From positions 1-9,816 of the forward strand of contig JAJZGH010000194.1 of assembly GCA_021798635.1 (NCBI GenBank): DNA of 9,816 nucleotides, in the 5' to 3' direction. This document shows, piece by piece, positions 4,451 to 9,816 of the stretch. Both the position numbers and the translations under genes were made by a program. Position 1 is the stretch's first letter, and each line of letters begins with the position of its first letter. The notes under the pieces are model-generated. The model did no database searches, was not told where the DNA came from, and was given only the letters and a program-made list of their open reading frames with translations. This DNA comes from Planctomycetota bacterium (GTDB lineage Bacteria; Planctomycetota; Phycisphaerae; WQYP01).

Positions 4451-6595
4451 ATGAAAGTTCGTGCCACACTTCTGCTAGCTGCGGCGACAGCTATGCTGCA
4501 GACGGCCAGTTCGGCGTTTGCCGCTCTATCCATTAACACTTCCAATGCAAGTGAATGGACGGCCACCAATGGGATCGTGACGCTGGGGATGAGCACTTCC
4601 TCAGGCTCAATCAACCAACTCACGGTCACGATCAACGGAACGACAACTAACATCTTCAATACCACCGACAGTTCCGGATTGCAACTTTACGGGGAATACG
4701 ATGGGCCGACCGGGATCATGTATGGAAGCACAACGGCAAGCTACCATTTTGATTCGGGACATTATGTGGATATCTGGACAACCACCGCTCCATCAAGCAC
4801 CAGTGATAATTTTGGTATCCAGACGCACTGGGTGCTCACAGCCAACAGCCCGGATCTTTACATGTACACGGTTTTCACGCATTCGGCGTCGGCACCGGCT
4901 ACGAATCTGGGGCAGGGCCAATTCATTTTCAAAGCCGGCGACACGGTATTTAATTCCATTTTTCAGGCCAACACCGGGCCACACAACTTCGGAGCATTTA
5001 ATTACACACTTCCTACTGAATATGCCCAAGGGCAACTGGTGGCCGGGACACCGGGCCGACAGGTTATGCCGGAAGTTATCGATTACACGGGATTAGCATC
5101 GCCGGGGAATCCTAATGATCCACACTTTATCGGCAAATATGATTTCTCAACGTATGAGCAGTACCATACGATTACCGGTGAATACACCGGTAATCTGGGA
5201 GCCAACTCGGTGGCGGCCTGGTTTGTCAACCCCAGCACCGAAACACTTACGAATGGCCCTACCAAGCAGAGTATAGTATCCGGCAGCCCTGTGATTCCGC
5301 AATTGCTTGATGAATTTATTTCCGCCCATTACGGCGGTGGTGATTACGTGCCGCCACAGGGCGTCAATTCGTCCCGGCTGTTTGGACCCTTCGCATTGCA
5401 CTTCAACGCCGTAGACCCGGCCACGCCCAATCTGAATTCCATGTATCAGGACGCCGCCAACAGTGCCGCCAATGATTTAGGTTTTTTCAATTATGAAGGC
5501 ATTCTTCTTGCCAATGGCTATATCCCGGACTCCAAGCGCGGCAATCTGCAGCCTTTCATTACAGACACGCTGGGCTGGAGCGGTAATGCTAATAACAATG
5601 TTGTCGTGCTGTCCGACCCAGGCAAGGACTTTCAGCAATCGGCCAACGGATATCAATATTGGGGGTACTTAAATTCATCGGGAAATACGACTTTGTACAA
5701 TGTGGTTCCCGGCACCTATCGTCTCACCGCTTATCAGCCCGGACAATGGGGCGAAATGCGGTTGGATAATGTTGCAATCACTTCGGGTCAGACTAACGCG
5801 TTACACGGCCTGACGTTCACGCCGGAGAATTTCGGCACCGCCGCGCCTATCTGGACCATCGGCACGCCCGATCATTCCGCCAATGAATTCGAAAATGGCC
5901 ATAACTCCGCCGGTCAGGATGATCGCCAATATTCCGGCGCGTATAATTACTGGCAGGAGCTTTCCGCCAATCAGGGCAAGGTGGTCTATTATGCCACTGC
6001 CGTGGGCAGTAACGCCGCGACCAACAATCTCAATGTCTGGCCCGCCAATCAATGGCAGTACTTTGATCCGGGCTTATATGCCGGGGTCTACAATTCCAAC
6101 GATAAAACAACGGATGGCTATAAGTACATTGCACCGTCGTATGTCACCAATGCGGGCGGTCCGGGCTCGTATACCGGCCAGCCATGGGAAATCCATTTCA
6201 CTACAACTTCGGCCCAGCAGGCGCAGGGGCAATATGTGGTCTTGTCGGTTGCGTTGGCGGCATCCGAATCGGACCTTATTGTCAATCTCAACGGCCATCA
6301 GTTAATTATGAAGGATCCGTATTACATCCACGCCAGTGATCCCATGATTCGCAGCGGCGATGCCGGGTATTACGGCTGGGCAGCGTTGCAGTTTCCGACA
6401 TCCGATCTGAATCCGCCGGGCCAGGACAATGTCATTACGCTTAGTGTCAATCACTCCTGGGGCGTGATGTATGATGCCTTGCGGCTGGAAATCACTAACA
6501 CGTCCGCTGATCCGGCGGTCACCGGTTGGCATGATTATGAGTTCCTCTACGGCAACACCGACACGTTCCCCAATGATACATTGGGGCAGAACTGA
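4451..6595 (+). CDS. Secreted rhamnogalacturonan lyase, polysaccharide lyase family 4-like
   Basis: It is predicted to cleave the rhamnogalacturonan I backbone of pectin by beta-elimination outside the cytoplasm. The 714-residue protein starts with a Sec signal peptide (Lys/Arg at 2-4, hydrophobic TLLLAAATAML, likely cut after SAFA at residue 24). Three parts follow the PL4 order. The first is a beta-sandwich catalytic domain to about residue 340. The second is an fnIII/carboxypeptidase-regulatory-like domain at about 348-460, with GTYRLTAYQPGQWGEM from residue 421. The third is a carbohydrate-binding-module-like C-terminal domain from about 467, opening with IWTIGTPDHSANEFENG, the family's hallmark. 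K229 (GKYDFS) and H293 (SAHYGGG) lie 64 residues apart. The catalytic Lys150/His210 pair of the Aspergillus aculeatus enzyme is 60 apart, so they are my active-site candidates without an alignment. There is no lipobox, PEP-CTERM or other anchor, so the enzyme is probably released. It has its own promoter, structured leader and terminator, and no other pectin gene adjoins it. Confidence 0.85.
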   Translation: MKVRATLLLAAATAMLQTASSAFAALSINTSNASEWTATNGIVTLGMSTSSGSINQLTVTINGTTTNIFNTTDSSGLQLYGEYDGPTGIMYGSTTASYHFDSGHYVDIWTTTAPSSTSDNFGIQTHWVLTANSPDLYMYTVFTHSASAPATNLGQGQFIFKAGDTVFNSIFQANTGPHNFGAFNYTLPTEYAQGQLVAGTPGRQVMPEVIDYTGLASPGNPNDPHFIGKYDFSTYEQYHTITGEYTGNLGANSVAAWFVNPSTETLTNGPTKQSIVSGSPVIPQLLDEFISAHYGGGDYVPPQGVNSSRLFGPFALHFNAVDPATPNLNSMYQDAANSAANDLGFFNYEGILLANGYIPDSKRGNLQPFITDTLGWSGNANNNVVVLSDPGKDFQQSANGYQYWGYLNSSGNTTLYNVVPGTYRLTAYQPGQWGEMRLDNVAITSGQTNALHGLTFTPENFGTAAPIWTIGTPDHSANEFENGHNSAGQDDRQYSGAYNYWQELSANQGKVVYYATAVGSNAATNNLNVWPANQWQYFDPGLYAGVYNSNDKTTDGYKYIAPSYVTNAGGPGSYTGQPWEIHFTTTSAQQAQGQYVVLSVALAASESDLIVNLNGHQLIMKDPYYIHASDPMIRSGDAGYYGWAALQFPTSDLNPPGQDNVITLSVNHSWGVMYDALRLEITNTSADPAVTGWHDYEFLYGNTDTFPNDTLGQN

Positions 6596-6634
6596 TTCGG
6601 ACGCCGCGTCAATGATTTCTGACGTTGATTCATC

Positions 6635-6673
6635 GGGGGCGGGCAGCGTTTTAGGACGCGCCCGTCCTCTTTT
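6635..6673 (+). terminator. Intrinsic terminator of the lyase gene
   Basis: The 5' arm GGGCGGGCAGCG (6637-6648) pairs with CGCGCCCGTCC (6657-6667), with one bulged A (6645), a G-U pair and an eight-base loop. It is followed by TCTTTTA (6668-6674). It lies 39 bases past the lyase stop codon and before the next gene, so the two genes are separate transcription units. Confidence 0.8.
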
Positions 6674-6706
6674 ATGCCCCAGACACACGCGGTGAAAAGA
6701 GATGTT

Positions 6707-6724
6707 TAGAGTAAAATAGAGTAA
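6707..6724 (+). promoter_or_regulatory. Tandem TAGAGTAA repeat with embedded TAAAAT, possible leaderless promoter
   Basis: TAGAGTAA occurs at 6707-6714 and 6717-6724, a 10-nt period close to one DNA turn; the second copy ends on the A of the start codon. The junction creates TAAAAT (6712-6717) exactly six bases before the ATG, the same arrangement as before the gene starting at 839. A -10 there would start the mRNA at the ATG itself. The -35 region (about 6689-6694, GCGGTG) is not recognisable. AGAG is too close to the ATG to act as a normal Shine-Dalgarno site. Confidence 0.35.
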
Positions 6725-9700
6725 TGATTTCAGAAACTTGGAAACGCATTCCTCCTCCAACCCGAGGCCCGGTTCCCTCATCATCATCAATCCAACGCAT
6801 GCGCGGGATGATTTTGCTGCTGGTTATGGCCCTGCTGGTTTTGCTGGCGCTGATGGGCACGATCTTCATTCTCACCGCCGGCGCGGACCGTAAAACGGTT
6901 TACGCAGAAAATTCCGCCACCAGCATGAGTTTTGCGCAAGAAGGCGTGCTGAATACAATCCGCGGGATCATGCTTAATGGAACTTTGGACCAGGCCTACA
7001 CGACGCAAAGCTACACGACGGGGGCCGGGCACGTTATTCCAGCCGGCAGCCCCTTAGGCAGCCAAGTCCTCACCGCGGGAGTCTACAATACCGCTGACAA
7101 CTCCCCCGCTGCGGGCCTGGCAAGCGGATTTAACCCCGACTCCTATGATCCCACCACCAGGGAAGGGGGACAAATCGCCCGTTTCTGGGATTACCCGGAG
7201 TCGGGTGCCGGTTATTCTCCGGTCCCCTATAAACCCACAACCGCTGATGAATTCTACCAATCGGTGTTCGTTGGATCGCAGCCGACTCCTATGCAGTATG
7301 CGGAAAGTGAACCGTGGCTGGTCTCTAATTTACCTTATGAGCTTAAGTCAAATTATTCCCCCGGAGAGGAAATATTTGTCAGCCCCGCCGGCGCGGCCCC
7401 CACGCGGTGGATTTATGGTGCCTCCTCCAGTACCAGCGGAACACCCTTTCCCGGCGCTGTCGGCAGCCCCTGGACTGCGGTCAGTACTCAAGCCGTCAAT
7501 GCGCCGCTTTTGAGCGAATTATCGCCGTATCTTTATGACCCGGCGACCGGTCAATATGACTTTACCTATTCCTATGCAGGAGGTGCCGGAAGCATTACGG
7601 TACCCAACACTGCGGTGGTGGAACCCCGGTGGCAGTATACTCCGGGCGGCAGCCCTCCGCTTACAGCGACCGGCACACTGGATGCAAACTGGAATCTCCT
7701 GCCGTATAGCGATCCGAATGGCACACGCTACCGCTTCGCTATTCGTGTAATGGACATGTCTGCATTATTAAATGTTAATTCCGGGTGGATTGCCAATCCA
7801 TTTACCACACCTGCCGCCAATACGACGGAATCGACGGATCCATACGCGGCTTACGGCACATTTATCACATCCTGCCCCATTTTCAATCTTGGCGGCTTAA
7901 ACATTGATTCCGGAGATTTCGCCGCCGCGCAGGCGGGTGGCAATCCGCTTGAGCTTGGCATCCGAGGTGCCGGCACGCCGGGCCGCATCGGTAACTACTC
8001 CGACCACGTTTCCTTTTATACACTTCCCAACTGGCAGCAGGCCATGGACGAATACGAGATACAATATCCAAGCCCAACCGTCTCTGGAGAGAACCTTTCG
8101 CTTTTTGGCGTTAACAGCGAGATGGATATGCTCACTGCCGGCGGGGCTGGTGCCGGGGCATTTGACGCACCCTTCTACTGCCGTTTGGCGGCGTTGTTGC
8201 CGGGGACGCTAGGCTTAACGGGAACGCAGTATGGTGCGGGATACCGGGGGATCTACACCACCTGTTCGTGGAGTCGCAGTATCGCTCCGGTAAGCGTTGC
8301 CGGCAGCGGATCGCAGGGAAGCCCCACATATATTCCAGATTTGGGACCAGCCAGGATTAATCTCAATACGACAATCAGCACGACGGTCCCCGCCAAGGCC
8401 GCCGCGGCGGCCGGTGCCCTGGCTAATGAACTTTATGAAACACTGATCACCTGCGGATTTACCTCTATTCACGCCGCCTCTTTCGTTGTTAATTATTTTG
8501 CCTACCGCTACGGAAATGGCGACGTAGTCACGGCCGGCATGGGAACTATTGATGCAGAGCCGCCCGCAATTCAATATGTTTCCGCTGCCAATGCGCCGGA
8601 CGGCATCGGCGGGGAATATCTGGAGGTGCCGGCGTTGGGCATCAACGCACCTTCCCAAGCGCTGGTCTCGGCTATGGGGACTTCGCTGGCGCCTGGTTTT
8701 ACCGGAGTTGCCGATACCAACTCGTATTATGGAATTACCGCCCAGCCGTTTCTTAATGAAATGGAAGTGCAGCTACAGCCGCCCGGCAGTCCCGGCAATA
8801 TGAATCCCACGGCACAGATCCAGCACTGGTCGGTTGAACTGATGAACCCCTTTGCCACGGCGACGCCACTAAGCCTCCAAGGGTGGATACTTCTGATCAA
8901 TGGTAGCGTTGCCAATGGAGAGATCACCAGCGGTCTGACGATCAACCTTGGTACGCTGGCTCAGCCGGGACGGCCACCCGACGGCTTGATTGGGTCGTTT
9001 AACAATGCGGCCGGGAATGGCGGGCCATTTGCCGTGGTACTCTCGGATGTCGGTGACCCAATGCTTACTTCCGGAATTCAAACGCCTTACGTCATCGGAT
9101 CAAGCGGACAGGTTCCAATTTCCGGAACGATCCAACTGCTGCGGCCCGTTCCCAATCCTCTGACGCCGGCAGCCATCAGTTACGCCGTCGTGGATGTCAT
9201 GCAATATGACTTTTCTCAGTTGCGGTTTCCGCCGGATGCCGGTCCGCAATGGTATGCGGATATTCAGCGCGATAATATCAAACAACCACGATGGGGCTGT
9301 GATAACACTGAGTTTGCCTTCGCGATGCAGAGCGGTCCTGGTCCGTCACCCCGTAGCACTACCGCCGCGCTGTCTGAACCGTCATCCGTCCCTTTTAATG
9401 ATCTGGGTTTGCCGAACAACACCCCCATCAGCGGCAATCCGGGAATTCAGCTTTTTGATCGCCAGGATGGGGGCCAATCCAGCGTAGCGCCTGGCGCAGC
9501 GATTGACAGCAACAGCGATCTGTTTAATTTTGACGATTTGAACTGTATCGCCCGTGAGGCCAATTATCAGGTTAATGGGGGCCCCAACGCCGGTCCGCAG
9601 TGCTTATCCCAGCAATTGGCCCTTGTGGCCAAGCCGGCAACGCCAACCAATAATTACGCCACCTCCTCGCCGACGTATTACAACAACGGACTCTACTATG

Positions 9701-9816
9701 TCGATACGGCGGCGGCGGCTCCTTACAAGTATCCGATCCTGACCTCCTCGGCAGGCCCAGGTGAATCCTTTCAAGCAGCATTGTACCTGGACTTTGCCTA
9801 CGATCCGCGGGTTGCG
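6724..9816 (+). CDS. Very large pilin/GspK-like membrane-anchored protein, N-terminal part (runs off right edge)
   Basis: From the ATG at 6724 there are 1031 codons with no stop up to the window end. An in-frame TAG at 6718-6720 makes this the first possible ATG. A 28-residue Pro/Ser-rich basic tail ends in QRMRG and is followed by one hydrophobic helix (about 29-52, MILLLVMALLVLLALMGTIF). This resembles prepilin-type N-termini of the PilX and GspK kind, with possible cleavage after G28. The usual Glu at +5 is absent, as in GspK. Residues 544-549 read RINLNT, followed by a helical stretch ending near IHAASFVVNYFAYR. This resembles the conserved N-L-N-T/helix-hairpin-helix part of GspK. The remainder is rich in Gly, Pro, Ser, Thr and Asn and looks extracytoplasmic. 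It is far longer than GspK (about 330 residues). A role in a type II secretion or type IV pilus-like machine is inferred. The coding call is firm; the family is tentative. Confidence 0.8.
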   Translation, partial: MISETWKRIPPPTRGPVPSSSSIQRMRGMILLLVMALLVLLALMGTIFILTAGADRKTVYAENSATSMSFAQEGVLNTIRGIMLNGTLDQAYTTQSYTTGAGHVIPAGSPLGSQVLTAGVYNTADNSPAAGLASGFNPDSYDPTTREGGQIARFWDYPESGAGYSPVPYKPTTADEFYQSVFVGSQPTPMQYAESEPWLVSNLPYELKSNYSPGEEIFVSPAGAAPTRWIYGASSSTSGTPFPGAVGSPWTAVSTQAVNAPLLSELSPYLYDPATGQYDFTYSYAGGAGSITVPNTAVVEPRWQYTPGGSPPLTATGTLDANWNLLPYSDPNGTRYRFAIRVMDMSALLNVNSGWIANPFTTPAANTTESTDPYAAYGTFITSCPIFNLGGLNIDSGDFAAAQAGGNPLELGIRGAGTPGRIGNYSDHVSFYTLPNWQQAMDEYEIQYPSPTVSGENLSLFGVNSEMDMLTAGGAGAGAFDAPFYCRLAALLPGTLGLTGTQYGAGYRGIYTTCSWSRSIAPVSVAGSGSQGSPTYIPDLGPARINLNTTISTTVPAKAAAAAGALANELYETLITCGFTSIHAASFVVNYFAYRYGNGDVVTAGMGTIDAEPPAIQYVSAANAPDGIGGEYLEVPALGINAPSQALVSAMGTSLAPGFTGVADTNSYYGITAQPFLNEMEVQLQPPGSPGNMNPTAQIQHWSVELMNPFATATPLSLQGWILLINGSVANGEITSGLTINLGTLAQPGRPPDGLIGSFNNAAGNGGPFAVVLSDVGDPMLTSGIQTPYVIGSSGQVPISGTIQLLRPVPNPLTPAAISYAVVDVMQYDFSQLRFPPDAGPQWYADIQRDNIKQPRWGCDNTEFAFAMQSGPGPSPRSTTAALSEPSSVPFNDLGLPNNTPISGNPGIQLFDRQDGGQSSVAPGAAIDSNSDLFNFDDLNCIAREANYQVNGGPNAGPQCLSQQLALVAKPATPTNNYATSSPTYYNNGLYYVDTAAAAPYKYPILTSSAGPGESFQAALYLDFAYDPRVA

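Noticed and set aside
6540..6595. PEP-CTERM or other sorting signal at the lyase C-terminus
   Set aside because: The protein ends NDTLGQN with no PEP motif, hydrophobic helix or basic tail.
6799..6801. Internal ATG as start of the pilin-like protein
   Set aside because: It would give a shorter, more prepilin-like leader (MRG plus the helix), but no ribosome-binding site precedes it. The ATG at 6724 is the first in frame and has the TAAAAT-N6 arrangement.

Overview
The window looks like bacterial chromosome of moderate-to-high GC. Two textbook housekeeping enzymes (hemB and leuA) sit beside a secreted pectin-degrading lyase and two large exported or membrane-anchored proteins of no close recognised family. 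Sigma70-like promoters, Shine-Dalgarno sites on some genes only, a PL4-type rhamnogalacturonan lyase and a very large pilin-like protein would suit a Planctomycetota member (Phycisphaerae-like) or another plant-polymer degrader such as an acidobacterium. This placement is an inference from gene content, not from any marker phylogeny. I see no tRNA, rRNA, CRISPR array, IS element or phage gene.

Layout. Positions 1-839 (minus strand) hold the first 279 codons of an exported protein that runs off the left edge. It is divergent from hemB (942-2015, plus), a zinc-type porphobilinogen synthase of haem synthesis. The gap between them carries an inverted repeat (868-885) and a -10-like hexamer six bases from the minus-strand ATG. 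After hemB comes a compact regulatory leader (2035-2263): a sigma70-like promoter, a 21-codon peptide ORF with four Leu codons, a competing hairpin that begins at the peptide's stop codon, and a strong intrinsic terminator. It precedes leuA (2264-3856, plus), 2-isopropylmalate synthase, the first committed step of leucine synthesis. The arrangement matches a classical ribosome-mediated attenuator and is the most interesting non-coding feature here.

Positions 3857-4450 form a gene-free, partly AT-rich stretch with a 12-bp palindrome, a promoter, and a long structured 5' leader with a terminator-like hairpin just before a strong ribosome-binding site. It serves a 714-residue secreted PL4-type rhamnogalacturonan lyase (4451-6595), closed by an intrinsic terminator (6635-6673). 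The last gene (6724 to the right edge, plus, at least 1031 codons, no stop in the window) encodes a very large protein with a type IV pilin/GspK-like N-terminal membrane helix.

The genes do not form one operon. Each appears to have its own control region, and haem synthesis, leucine synthesis, pectin degradation and envelope or secretion functions are simply adjacent. Two of the genes lack a Shine-Dalgarno site and share a TAAAAT-N6-ATG arrangement, which suggests leaderless mRNAs.
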